Shown one piece after another: positions 22,836 through 33,999 of a stretch of 34,524 nucleotides of DNA. Origin of the DNA: Oscillospiraceae bacterium (GTDB taxonomy: Bacteria; Bacillota; Clostridia; Oscillospirales; CAG-272); NCBI GenBank assembly GCA_015064285.1, contig SVSN01000025.1:1-34524 (forward strand), read 5' to 3'. The stretch's first letter is position 1. Each line of letters opens with the position of its first letter. A program made the position numbers and the translations under genes. Below the pieces are notes generated by a model that was not told the DNA's origin, ran no database searches, and saw only the letters and a list, made by a program, of their open reading frames with translations.

Positions 22836-23812
22836 GTCAGGCTCCTTTCACCGACTCTGCGGACTTCGGCCGGGAAATCACGCCGGTACAGAAGCCATGC
22901 GGGCACCATTACAGCAAACTCCAGCACCAGCGCCATAAAGCAGGTCACTGCCTCCGGCGGCCCATAGGACAGCAGATTCCAGAACAACTCCACCGGCAGC
23001 AGCATGGGACTGGTACAGCCGACCAGCAGCAGAGGACTGAGAAACCAGCCGTTTTTCAGAAGAAAACCGATCCCGCCCCCCAGCAGCCCGATACTGCGGA
23101 CAAAGCACAGTACCGCCAGCCCCTTCATCCAGCCGGAACGGCGGAAATGGCGCAGACCGCCTGCCATGACCACAAGCCACAGAGCTGTTACCGCTATGTA
23201 CAGTCCTTCAGGTACTCTGTCGGGGTTGGAAACCACCAGCTGATCCAGTGCTTCCGCTGTAAAAAGCAGATGCACCACCCCCAGCAGGACATACGCAAAT
23301 TTATACACACCATCAAAGGTAATCCGGATTTTTTCCGTCCGGGGATGGTACTTCTTTTCCAGAACACCCGAAAATCCCCACAACACCAGCGTCCAGCAAA
23401 GCACAAGCACCAGCCACCACCGCTCCGACAGTCCCCCGGAACCGCACAACCCGTGCACCGGGATCATCAGAATCCGGCCAAGGCTCCCCGGACTGTACCG
23501 GAAAGGCACACCGGACGAGCGGCGGATGGTTTCGATGAGCCACAGACCACTGCAGGCCAGCGTGGCACCGATATAGGTACCGAACACCCGCAGAATCTCC
23601 TTTTGCCGCCGGAACAGCCATATTCCCGCCGGAACCAGAAGCATCCAGCCAACAGCCCCCAGAATCTCCGGCAGATGCGCCGCATGGCAGTCTCCCATGG
23701 CCGTCAGATCCGGACACCCACAGCCGAAGAGCGTGGTATACAGCGATGCAAACAGTGCGTACAGCATCCCCAGCCCCCAGAGGATCACCAGAGTCTTTTC
23801 CTTCCGTTCCAC
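22832..23812 (-). CDS. Membrane protein of unknown function with Cys-x-Cys-x8-Cys motif (large paralogue)
   Basis: The 326-residue protein has about eight hydrophobic segments. Its first 75 residues match the smaller downstream protein: a first segment with LWGLGMLYALF, then C31-G-C33 and C42 in GCGCPDLTAMGDCH, then PAGIWLFRRQKEIL. A long second half, after an EKKYHPRTEKIR loop, has no counterpart there. I choose GTG at 23812 as the start because AGGAGG lies seven bases before it; the in-frame ATG at 23833 would put this ribosome binding site inside the gene. An extended -10 promoter lies at 23843-23851. Function and family are unknown. Confidence 0.75.
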   Translation of the reverse strand: MERKEKTLVILWGLGMLYALFASLYTTLFGCGCPDLTAMGDCHAAHLPEILGAVGWMLLVPAGIWLFRRQKEILRVFGTYIGATLACSGLWLIETIRRSSGVPFRYSPGSLGRILMIPVHGLCGSGGLSERWWLVLVLCWTLVLWGFSGVLEKKYHPRTEKIRITFDGVYKFAYVLLGVVHLLFTAEALDQLVVSNPDRVPEGLYIAVTALWLVVMAGGLRHFRRSGWMKGLAVLCFVRSIGLLGGGIGFLLKNGWFLSPLLLVGCTSPMLLPVELFWNLLSYGPPEAVTCFMALVLEFAVMVPAWLLYRRDFPAEVRRVGERSLT

Positions 23813-23842
23813 AAAACCACCTCCTGTTGTCATTCTGTCCTC

Positions 23843-23851
23843 AGTATAGCA
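23843..23851 (-). promoter_or_regulatory. Extended -10 promoter of the paired membrane-protein genes
   Basis: On the minus strand TGC is followed by TATACT, with only a poor -35 (TTACAC) 17 bases upstream. Transcription would begin near 23836, about 24 bases before the GTG start, giving a very short leader. Confidence 0.6.
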
Positions 23852-23887
23852 TATATTTTCGTCAAGTGTAATGTATATTCTGTAAAC

Positions 23888-23926
23888 AAAAATACGCCCG
23901 ACAGATTTTTCGTCTGCCGGACGCAT
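23888..23926 (-). terminator. Rho-independent terminator of the beta-galactosidase gene
   Basis: On the minus strand a 14-bp stem (arms 23913-23926 and 23892-23905, including three G-U pairs) closes a 7-base loop CGAAAAA and is followed by five T. It lies 38 bases past the stop codon at 23965. Confidence 0.9.
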
Positions 23927-23964
23927 TTCTGACATACACCGCAGCTGCGGCTTACATCTTATTC

Positions 23965-27198
<3,234 letters not shown>

Positions 27199-27253
27199 AG
27201 AAACAGGATTGTCCTGCCGGACATTCCATATGATCGATTTGGAGGAAATGTGT

Positions 27254-28708
27254 ATGCACCATCGCTTTCTTTCCCTACTTCTGGCTCTGCTTCTGACCGC
27301 CCCTGCCCTTCTTTCCGGATGCGGCGGCAATGCGTCCGAAACCACAGCCGATACCGCTTCTGCCGATACGGCGGCGGAAGAAACCGAAACCGCCATCCTG
27401 CGCTCTGCCGATCTTCTGCCGGACACCGACTTCGGCGGTGCGGATTATGTGATCATCGGTCGGGAATACGCCAAGCTGGGGGAACTGCCCGCTATGGAAT
27501 TCGTAGTGGAGGAGCTGACCGGCGACATCATCAACGATACCATCTTCAAGAGAAACCAGACTGTAGAGGAAAACTTCAACGTAAACATTACCGCCATGAC
27601 CGGAGATGCCGGTGCCCTGGTGAAAACTTCCGTAACAGCCGGAGACGGTGCTTATGACCTGTCCTGGGCTCATGTGAACACCATGTCCACCCTGTCCCTG
27701 AACGGACATCTGGCCAACTATTATGACGTTCCCCACATCGATATGACCGGTGCATGGTGGAACCGGCTTGCCGTGGAATCCCTGACCCAGAACGGCAAAT
27801 GCTTCCTGCAGATGAACTACATTCCCTTCACCGGGGTCATGCTGTCCCATGTGCTGTTCTTCAATATGGATATGGTGAACGAATACGGTCTGACCTCGCC
27901 CTATACCCATGTAAACGAAAACACCTGGACCTTTGACACCTTCGCCGCCATGGTGGAAACCGTATCCGTGGACAGAAACGGGGACGGTACCCAGGATGCG
28001 GGGGACATCTACGGTCTGCTCTCCTCCCACGGTACCTCCGGTGTGGCCTTTGCGGTGGGCATGGACGTACAGCCCCTGACCTTTGCCGCCGACGGCTCCT
28101 TCACCCTCTCCCTGCTGTCCGACCGGAACCAGTCCATTCTGGAATCCATCGTGTCCCTGACCCACACCCCCGCCTCCTGGCTGATCACCGACTATTCCAA
28201 GGAAAACGACCTTGCGAAAATGTTTGCCGCCGGTCAGGGTCTGTTCTACTCCGGCTTCATGACCGACGCCTACCAGTTTTTCCGGGATATGGAACAGGAC
28301 TACGGTCTGATCGTATTCCCCAAATGGGAAGCTTCTGATGACTACATCACCACCGTAACAGGCGGTACCGGTCTTCTGGGAATCCCCATGGTGACCGCAG
28401 ACATGGACAGAACCGGGCTGATCACCGAAGCACTGGCCATCGAAAGCTACTACGATGTATACCCCGCCGTATTTGAAACGGTTATCAACAGCAAGCTGCT
28501 CCGGGATGAAGACTCCCAGAAAATGTTCCGTCTGCTGATGGACGGTCTGGAAATCAGCTTTGCCCGCACCTACAAGCAGGCACAGTACACCGACCTGTTT
28601 GCCGATCTGACCGCCGCAGGTTCCACGGATCTGGCATCCAAGGTCGCTTCTCTGGAAAGCACCGCCACCGAACACTACAACAAGGTACTGGAATCCTTTG
28701 CCGACTGA
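27254..28708 (+). CDS. Extracellular solute-binding lipoprotein (ABC-type, family 1-like)
   Basis: The 484-residue protein starts with a lipoprotein signal peptide (LLLALLLTAPALLSGCGG): the lipobox LSGC gives a lipid-anchored Cys at about residue 19. A Ser/Thr/Glu-rich linker leads into a two-lobed periplasmic-binding-protein fold. A DRNGDGTQDAGD segment resembles a calcium-binding loop and is common in large oscillospiral solute-binding families. It would capture a sugar or glycan fragment at the cell surface. GGAGG eight bases before the ATG at 27254 fixes the start over two upstream in-frame ATGs. No ABC permease or ATPase gene is nearby, so it must use a transporter encoded elsewhere. The stop lies one base before the next gene's ATG. 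Confidence 0.88.
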   Translation: MHHRFLSLLLALLLTAPALLSGCGGNASETTADTASADTAAEETETAILRSADLLPDTDFGGADYVIIGREYAKLGELPAMEFVVEELTGDIINDTIFKRNQTVEENFNVNITAMTGDAGALVKTSVTAGDGAYDLSWAHVNTMSTLSLNGHLANYYDVPHIDMTGAWWNRLAVESLTQNGKCFLQMNYIPFTGVMLSHVLFFNMDMVNEYGLTSPYTHVNENTWTFDTFAAMVETVSVDRNGDGTQDAGDIYGLLSSHGTSGVAFAVGMDVQPLTFAADGSFTLSLLSDRNQSILESIVSLTHTPASWLITDYSKENDLAKMFAAGQGLFYSGFMTDAYQFFRDMEQDYGLIVFPKWEASDDYITTVTGGTGLLGIPMVTADMDRTGLITEALAIESYYDVYPAVFETVINSKLLRDEDSQKMFRLLMDGLEISFARTYKQAQYTDLFADLTAAGSTDLASKVASLESTATEHYNKVLESFAD

Positions 28709-28709
28709 T

Positions 28710-29609
28710 ATGACTGCTGAAACCAAAAAACAACGTACCGTCATTCTGGGCACCGACTGGTGGACCGACTGCGATGATGCTGCCGCCATCCGGATTGCCT
28801 GCCGTGCCGATAAGGCAGGACTCTGGCACCTGACCGGCGTGATCTGCAACGCCTGCATGGAGTACTCCGCCGCCTCCCTGAATGCTTTTCTGACTTCGGA
28901 GGGATACGGCAATCTGCCATTGGGTCTGGACAGGGAAGGCACCGACTTCGGCGGAAAACCGCCCTATCAGAAAATACTGGCGGAAAACCTGCCCCACACT
29001 GTAAAATCCAATGAGGAACTGCCGGACGGTGTGGAAACCTGCCTTCATCTGCTGGAAGAAGCAGAGGATCGGGTGGAAATTCTGGAAATCGGGTATCCGC
29101 AGGTACTGGCTGCGCTGTGCGCCCATCCGGACGGATACCGGTATATGCGGGATAAGGTTTCCTGCCTGTGGATGATGGCGGGCAACTGGGAAAAGGACGG
29201 CGTGGGCGTGGAGAATAACTTCGCCAGAGCCCCCCGCTCCCGGAAAGCCGCCGCATATCTGCTGGAGAACTGCCCCTGTCCCATCGTGTTCCTGGGCTGG
29301 GAAGTGGGCGCCGCCGTCATCAGCGGAAAGCCGGAAACCATTCCGGATGAAAGCGATCCCCTGCGGATGGCGTTCATTGCCCACGGCAGCAAAGACGGCC
29401 GTTCTTCCTGGGATCCCATGCTGGTGCTGCTGGCACTGACAGGAGATGCGGAAGAAGCCGGATACACTCTGCGCCGTGGATGGGCTTCCGTGAACCCGGA
29501 GACAGGTGAAAACCGGTTCCGGTATGACGAAGCCGGCCCCCACGCCTATGTGACAAAAACCATGCCGGATGGCTGGTATGAGGAAACGCTGGCCAAATGG
29601 CTGTGCTGA
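28710..29609 (+). CDS. Nucleoside-hydrolase-like protein (IUNH family)
   Basis: The 299-residue cytoplasmic protein has the N-terminal acidic metal-binding motif of inosine-uridine nucleoside hydrolases in the variant form GTDWWTDCDDAA (D16, D20, D22, D23). Later segments correspond to the family core: LWMMAGNW, then VENNFARAPRSRKAAAYLL, then IVFLGWEVGAAV. Typical members hydrolyse the N-glycosidic bond of nucleosides with bound calcium; divergent members have unknown substrates, and this is one of them. Its ATG at 28710 follows the solute-binding-protein stop by one base (TGATATG) with no clear ribosome binding site, so translation is coupled. A TTG at 28698 is a less likely start. Being tied to a solute-binding protein suggests both act on one substrate, which is inference. 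Confidence 0.8.
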   Translation: MTAETKKQRTVILGTDWWTDCDDAAAIRIACRADKAGLWHLTGVICNACMEYSAASLNAFLTSEGYGNLPLGLDREGTDFGGKPPYQKILAENLPHTVKSNEELPDGVETCLHLLEEAEDRVEILEIGYPQVLAALCAHPDGYRYMRDKVSCLWMMAGNWEKDGVGVENNFARAPRSRKAAAYLLENCPCPIVFLGWEVGAAVISGKPETIPDESDPLRMAFIAHGSKDGRSSWDPMLVLLALTGDAEEAGYTLRRGWASVNPETGENRFRYDEAGPHAYVTKTMPDGWYEETLAKWLC

Positions 29610-29622
29610 GAGTTTTGGACAG

Positions 29623-29654
29623 AAAAAGCTGCGGAGCAATCTGCGGCTTTTTTG
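29623..29654 (+). terminator. Rho-independent terminator after the nucleoside-hydrolase-like gene
   Basis: A 13-bp stem (29623-29635 with 29640-29652, two G-U pairs) capped by a GCAA tetraloop runs into a T tract. It ends the two-gene unit that starts at the promoter at 27170. Confidence 0.92.
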
Positions 29655-29691
29655 TTGATTTTATGGAAGAAAATCCGCTTCAATCCTGCCG

Positions 29692-29726
29692 AAACTATTG
29701 CAATTTCCGGTGGTTTGTGTTATTAT
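29692..29726 (+). promoter_or_regulatory. Promoter of the NagB-like gene with shared 19-nt box
   Basis: TTGCAA (29698-29703) and TATTAT (29721-29726) are 17 bases apart. The -35 lies inside AAACTATTGCAATTTCCGG (29692-29710), nearly identical to the box at 27164-27182. Its core ATTGCAAT is palindromic. Confidence 0.8.
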
Positions 29727-29792
29727 GAAGAAAATATACTGGTGGGATGTTTTCTTTTTCCGGATGCACCCCAGCCTTTACGGAGGAATACA

Positions 29793-30551
29793 ATGCAAAC
29801 CTTTACCTGTGAAAAACTGCTGGTCAAGAAGGCCGACAGCCGCGCGGAAATGGGAAAAATCGCCGCCGCCGACTGTGCCGAAACCCTGCGGAAGCTGCTG
29901 GCCGAAAAGGAAACCGTTTCCATGATCTTCGCCGCCGCTCCTTCCCAGAACGAAACCCTGGCCGCTCTGATCGAAGAACCCGGCATCGACTGGACCCGTG
30001 TCATCGCTTTCCATATGGATGAATACGTAGGTCTGGCAAACGATCATCCCCAGTCCTTCGGTACCTACCTGAGAGAACACGTATTTTCTCTCCTGCCCTT
30101 CAAGGCTGTAAACTACCTGAAGGGTGATGCCGCAGATCCGGCGGAAGAATGCGCCAGATACGGCAAGCTGCTGGCCGACAACCCGGTAGACATCGTGTGC
30201 CTCGGTATCGGCGAAAACGGCCATATCGCCTTCAATGACCCCGGCGTGGCAGACTTTGACGATCCTTACCCGGTAAAACTGGCCCAGCTGGACGATGTAT
30301 GCCGGATGCAGCAGGTACACGACGGCTGCTTCCCCACCATCGACGATGTTCCCACCCACGCATTCACCCTGACCATCCCCTCCCTGACAAACGCAGGCCA
30401 CCTGTTCTGCTCCGTTCCCGCCGCTACCAAGGCTGAAGCGGTATACAGAACCTGCAATGAAGAAATCAGCGAAAACTGCCCCGCCACCATCATGAGAAAG
30501 CATCCCCACGCTGTGCTGTACTGTGACCCGGACAGCGGCAAGCTGATTTAA
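29793..30551 (+). CDS. Glucosamine-6-phosphate deaminase/isomerase family protein (NagB-like)
   Basis: The 252-residue protein belongs to the NagB/6-phosphogluconolactonase family. It keeps FHMDEYVGL (D76, E77, with D76 at the NagB general-base position) and the GIGENGHIAFNDP motif (138-150, H144). Two points differ from textbook NagB: the phosphate-binding loop TGSTP is replaced by AAPSQN (48-53), and FNEP is FNDP (D149). The substrate could therefore be a related amino-sugar phosphate rather than glucosamine 6-phosphate. NagA two genes on (32738) supports N-acetylglucosamine-type catabolism in the cytoplasm. GGAGG six bases before the ATG at 29793 fixes the start within a longer open frame. 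It has its own promoter. Confidence 0.82.
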   Translation: MQTFTCEKLLVKKADSRAEMGKIAAADCAETLRKLLAEKETVSMIFAAAPSQNETLAALIEEPGIDWTRVIAFHMDEYVGLANDHPQSFGTYLREHVFSLLPFKAVNYLKGDAADPAEECARYGKLLADNPVDIVCLGIGENGHIAFNDPGVADFDDPYPVKLAQLDDVCRMQQVHDGCFPTIDDVPTHAFTLTIPSLTNAGHLFCSVPAATKAEAVYRTCNEEISENCPATIMRKHPHAVLYCDPDSGKLI

Positions 30552-30584
30552 TTAAGAAATTAGAATTAAGAAGTAAGAATTACA
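30550..30584 (+). repeat. AT-rich TAAGAA-type motif after the NagB-like stop
   Basis: The stop TAA is followed by TTAAGAAATTAGAATTAAG and then AAGTAAGAATTA. This is the most extended copy of the motif in the window. The rest of the 194-base gap to 30745 shows no gene; it holds only a weak CCCA/TGGG hairpin near 30660 and the AAGGAG of the next gene. Confidence 0.7.
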
Positions 30585-30745
30585 GCGTGAAGCCGGAAAA
30601 GAAAGAGAGCGTGCTGTACCGCAGAAAACCGCTGTGATTTGCTTGGAGTTTCTGTTCACCCACCGGGATGGGCGGGACTGTATTTCAAAAAGCGACCGTA
30701 CCCCCCCTGAAAATTTGAATTACTATATCCAAGGAGATACCGAAC

Positions 30746-31825
30746 ATGAAAAAACTGAGAGTTGCCATTATCGGCCAGGGCAGAAGCGGCCGGGATATCC
30801 ACGGTGCCTATTTTCTGTCTGAAGCCAACACCAATTTTGAAGTGGTTGCCGTAGTGGACGCCATTGAAGACCGCAGAGAAAGAGCCGCCAGGGAATTCGG
30901 ATGCCCCGTGTTTGCCGACTACACCGAGCTGTTCGCCATGAAGGATCAGATTGACCTGGTTGTCAACTCCACCTTCAGCTATATGCACGCTCCCATCACC
31001 ATTGATCTGGCTGACCACGGTTTCAATGTAGTATGTGAAAAGCCCTTTGCCCGCCGTGCTTCCGATGTGGATCAGATGATCGCTGCCGGCAAGAGAAACG
31101 GCGTGATGGTGACCGCATTCCAGCAGTCCCGTTTTGCTCCTTATTACATTAAGATCAAGGAACTGCTGGCCACCGGCAAGCTGGGTGAACTGATGCAGGT
31201 TTCCATCAAGTTCAACGGCTTCTCCCGCAGATGGGACTGGCAGACCGCTCTGCGCTTCAACGGCGGTGAAGTCATGAATACCGGCCCGCACCCCATGGAC
31301 CAGGCTCTCGATCTGATGGGCTATGATGTGGAAATGCCCACCGTATTCTCCAAGCTGGGCAGCATCAACGTGTCCGGCGACGCCGAAGACTACGCCAAGA
31401 TCATCCTGACCGCCCCCGGCAAGCCCCTGTTCGATATCGAACTGTCCAAGCAGGACGCATATGCAGGCAACGGCTGGCTGTACAATATCTACGCCAAGAA
31501 CGGTTCTCTCCGTGCCAACCATAAGGTTGTGGAATGGCAGTGGTTCGATCCCACAGAAAAGGCTATCCCCGAACTGCAGCTCACTCCCCTGCGCAAGCCC
31601 GAAAACGGTTATCCCATGTACTGCGGCGAAACCCTGAACTGGCATAAGGAAACCATCGAGCTGTCCGGTGACCCCTTCACCTCCGCCGTACACCTGTACT
31701 ACACCATGATCTACAACCATCTGGTAAACGGTGCCGAACTGGAAATCACCGCCGAACAGGTACGCCGCCAGATCCGCGTAAACGAACTGATCCACGCACA
31801 GAACCCGCTGGAACAGAAGTATTGA
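30746..31825 (+). CDS. Gfo/Idh/MocA-family NAD(P)-dependent oxidoreductase (first copy)
   Basis: The 359-residue protein has an N-terminal Rossmann fold with GQGRSG (10-15), the EKP motif E98-K99-P100 that carries the catalytic lysine, and a C-terminal substrate domain with NTGPHPMDQ (H182, D185 in the place of the family D-x-G-x-H-x-x-D). Such enzymes oxidise or epimerise sugars and inositols. The exact substrate is unknown. AAGGAG upstream of the ATG at 30746 is clear. It precedes a second family member by 26 bases and NagA after that, so the three are probably one transcript for amino-sugar or glycoside breakdown. Confidence 0.92.
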   Translation: MKKLRVAIIGQGRSGRDIHGAYFLSEANTNFEVVAVVDAIEDRRERAAREFGCPVFADYTELFAMKDQIDLVVNSTFSYMHAPITIDLADHGFNVVCEKPFARRASDVDQMIAAGKRNGVMVTAFQQSRFAPYYIKIKELLATGKLGELMQVSIKFNGFSRRWDWQTALRFNGGEVMNTGPHPMDQALDLMGYDVEMPTVFSKLGSINVSGDAEDYAKIILTAPGKPLFDIELSKQDAYAGNGWLYNIYAKNGSLRANHKVVEWQWFDPTEKAIPELQLTPLRKPENGYPMYCGETLNWHKETIELSGDPFTSAVHLYYTMIYNHLVNGAELEITAEQVRRQIRVNELIHAQNPLEQKY

Positions 31826-31851
31826 TAAGTGATTAAGATCGGAGGATCCTC

Positions 31852-32715
31852 ATGAAAATTGCACTGATCGGCGTGGAAAACTCCCATGCACCCGCTTTTG
31901 CCAATCTGATCAAGAATAAGCCCGAAAAGTACGGCGATATCGAAATCGTCGGCGTATACAGCTACGATGGTGCCGCCGCACAGAAGATGGTGGATGACGG
32001 TCTTGTTCCCATGGCAGCAAACACCTCCTCTTACTTCCTCGGCAAGGTGGACGGTGTGATCAATACCGCCCGTCACGGCGACAACCACTACGAATACTCC
32101 ATGCCCTACATCAAGGCCGGTGTACCCATGTTCATCGACAAGCCCTTCTGCGTCTCTCCCCACAATGCGAAGGAAATGATCACGGAAGCCGAAAAGTCCG
32201 GTGCTCTGCTGTGCGGCGGTTCCTGCCTGAAGTTTGCGCCTGAGATGGCTGCTCTGAAGGAAGAAATCGCTTCCGGCGCCATCGGCAAGGTAATGTCCGC
32301 TTCCCTGTCCGCGCCTGTAAATATGTCCAACCCCTACGGCAACTTCTATTTCTACGCAGGCCATCTGGCGCAGATGCTGCTGACTATGTTCGGTCTGCCC
32401 GCTTCCGTGTACGCCATTGCCCGTGAAAAGGCCGTGACCGTAGTATGCCGTTATGCGGACTACGAAGTGGTGCTTCACTACACCGCCAACTATGCCTACA
32501 GCGTAACCGTACACGCCGAAAAGACCAACCGGTACATTACCTGCGAAAACATCACCGCCCTGTACGAACCTGAGCTGGACGAATTCTGCGATATGGTACG
32601 CAGCGGCAGGATGGAAGAATCCTATGATACGCTGGCTGCACCTGTGGCTCTGCTGGATGCGATTTATCACTCCTACGCTACCGGTACCGAACAGGCCGTA
32701 AAGCCCATTCGCTGA
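31852..32715 (+). CDS. Gfo/Idh/MocA-family oxidoreductase (second, shorter copy)
   Basis: The 287-residue protein is a compact member of the same family. The nucleotide-binding loop is GVENSH (7-12), a variant of GxGxxG, and the catalytic motif is D96-K97-P98. A C-terminal domain with NFYFYAGHLAQML holds a probable active-site His. It is about 70 residues shorter than its neighbour and only distantly related, so it is not a recent duplicate. GGAGG six bases before the ATG at 31852 is clear. A heteromeric or sequential role with the first copy is inference. Confidence 0.9.
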   Translation: MKIALIGVENSHAPAFANLIKNKPEKYGDIEIVGVYSYDGAAAQKMVDDGLVPMAANTSSYFLGKVDGVINTARHGDNHYEYSMPYIKAGVPMFIDKPFCVSPHNAKEMITEAEKSGALLCGGSCLKFAPEMAALKEEIASGAIGKVMSASLSAPVNMSNPYGNFYFYAGHLAQMLLTMFGLPASVYAIAREKAVTVVCRYADYEVVLHYTANYAYSVTVHAEKTNRYITCENITALYEPELDEFCDMVRSGRMEESYDTLAAPVALLDAIYHSYATGTEQAVKPIR

Positions 32716-32737
32716 GGCCGATTGACTGAGGTTATCT

Positions 32738-33925
32738 ATGAACAACGAAAAAATCCTGATCCGGGGCGGACGGGTGGTTTTCAGTGACCGGATCCGCGAG
32801 GGGCTGGATGTGGCTCTGGTAAACGGGAAGATTGCTGCCATTGTCCCCACCGGTACACTGCCCTGTGAATCCGATTATACTGTAGTGGACGCCGCCGGAC
32901 AGTATGTTTCTCCCGGATTCATTGACCTGCATTCCCACGGCGGCGGCGGGCACGATTTCATGGACGGCACAAAAGAAGCGTTCCTTGGGGCTGCGGAAAT
33001 GCACGCCCGTCACGGTACCACCGCCATGTGTCCCACCACCCTGTCCGGCGATCCGGAAGAAACCAAGACGGTATGTCAGGTGTACCGGGATGCCAAAGCT
33101 GCCGGTCCTGCCTGTGCATTCCTGGGCCTTCATCTGGAAGGGCCGTATTTTGCCGTCAGCCAGAAGGGTGCGCAGGATGAACGGTATATCCGTAATCCCT
33201 CCCGCGCCGACTATGAAGCCCTGCTGGATGCCTGCCCGGACATCGTTCGCTGGAGTGCGGCGCCTGAGCTGGAAGGCGGTATGGAATTCGGCCGGGTTCT
33301 GCGGCAGAGAGGCGTGATTCCCTCCATCGGCCACACCGATGCGGATTTTGACACCGCCGCAGCCGCACTGGAAAACGGTTACACCACCGTGACCCACCTG
33401 TACTCCTGTATGCCCGGCGTGCACCGGAAGAACGCTTACCGGATCGCAGGCACCATCGAAGCCGCCCTGTATTTCGATGGATTCACTGTGGAAATCATCG
33501 CAGACGGATGCCACCTGCCTGCGGCCCTTCTGAAGTTCATCTACAAGTGCAAGGGTGCCGACCGGATCTGTGTGGTTACAGACTCCATCCGCGGTGCCGG
33601 TATGCCGGAAGGGCCCACCATTCTGGGCAGCCTGAAGAGAGGTACAGACGCCATCATCGAGGACGGCGTTGCCAAGATGCCCGACCGACTGGCCTTTGCC
33701 GGCAGCGTTGCCACCATGGACCGTCTGGTACGGAATATGGTACAGCTGGCGGATGTGCCGCTGTATGAAGCCGTGGCTATGGCCAGCACAACCCCTGCCA
33801 AAGTGCTTGGCTGTACCGACCGGGGCAGACTGGCGGAAGGCTATACGGCTGATGTGGTTCTGCTGGACGAAACCCTCCACGTAACCCGCACCATCGCCGC
33901 CGGAAAGACCGTATACGTAAGATAA
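32738..33925 (+). CDS. nagA: N-acetylglucosamine-6-phosphate deacetylase NagA
   Basis: The 395-residue amidohydrolase removes acetate from N-acetylglucosamine 6-phosphate in the cytoplasm. Metal and catalytic residues are visible: H65-S-H67 (FIDLHSHGG), E133 (HLEGPYF), H198 (SIGHTDAD), H219 (VTHLYSCM) and the catalytic D281 (VTDSIRGAG). Length is normal. The usual HLFNAM motif reads HLYSCM, a mild deviation. TGAGG lies just before the ATG at 32738, 22 bases after the preceding stop. With the NagB-like gene it makes an amino-sugar route to fructose 6-phosphate plausible. A terminator follows immediately. Confidence 0.93.
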   Translation: MNNEKILIRGGRVVFSDRIREGLDVALVNGKIAAIVPTGTLPCESDYTVVDAAGQYVSPGFIDLHSHGGGGHDFMDGTKEAFLGAAEMHARHGTTAMCPTTLSGDPEETKTVCQVYRDAKAAGPACAFLGLHLEGPYFAVSQKGAQDERYIRNPSRADYEALLDACPDIVRWSAAPELEGGMEFGRVLRQRGVIPSIGHTDADFDTAAAALENGYTTVTHLYSCMPGVHRKNAYRIAGTIEAALYFDGFTVEIIADGCHLPAALLKFIYKCKGADRICVVTDSIRGAGMPEGPTILGSLKRGTDAIIEDGVAKMPDRLAFAGSVATMDRLVRNMVQLADVPLYEAVAMASTTPAKVLGCTDRGRLAEGYTADVVLLDETLHVTRTIAAGKTVYVR

Positions 33926-33992
33926 AGCAAACAAAAACAGCTTGCCATCCTGTGGGATTTCTCCCGGGGAAAGCAAACTGTTTTTTTGTTTG
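33926..33992. terminator. Bidirectional terminator between nagA and the ABC transporter gene
   Basis: CAAACAAAAACAG and CTTGC on the left can pair with GCAAA and CTGTTTTTTTGTTTG on the right, around a G/C-containing loop region (33945-33970). A-rich and T-rich flanks give a T tract on either strand, fitting termination of nagA (plus) and of the convergent ABC gene (minus). Confidence 0.8.
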
Positions 33993-33999
33993 TTCAGAG

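Noticed and set aside
27275-28942. A 555-codon minus-strand open frame opposite the solute-binding-protein gene.
   Set aside because: The plus strand has promoter, ribosome binding site, signal peptide and lipobox. The minus translation is a Gly/His/Val-rich shadow.
30655-30680. A CCCA/TGGG hairpin in the gap after the NagB-like gene as a terminator.
   Set aside because: The stem is only four pairs and no T run follows.
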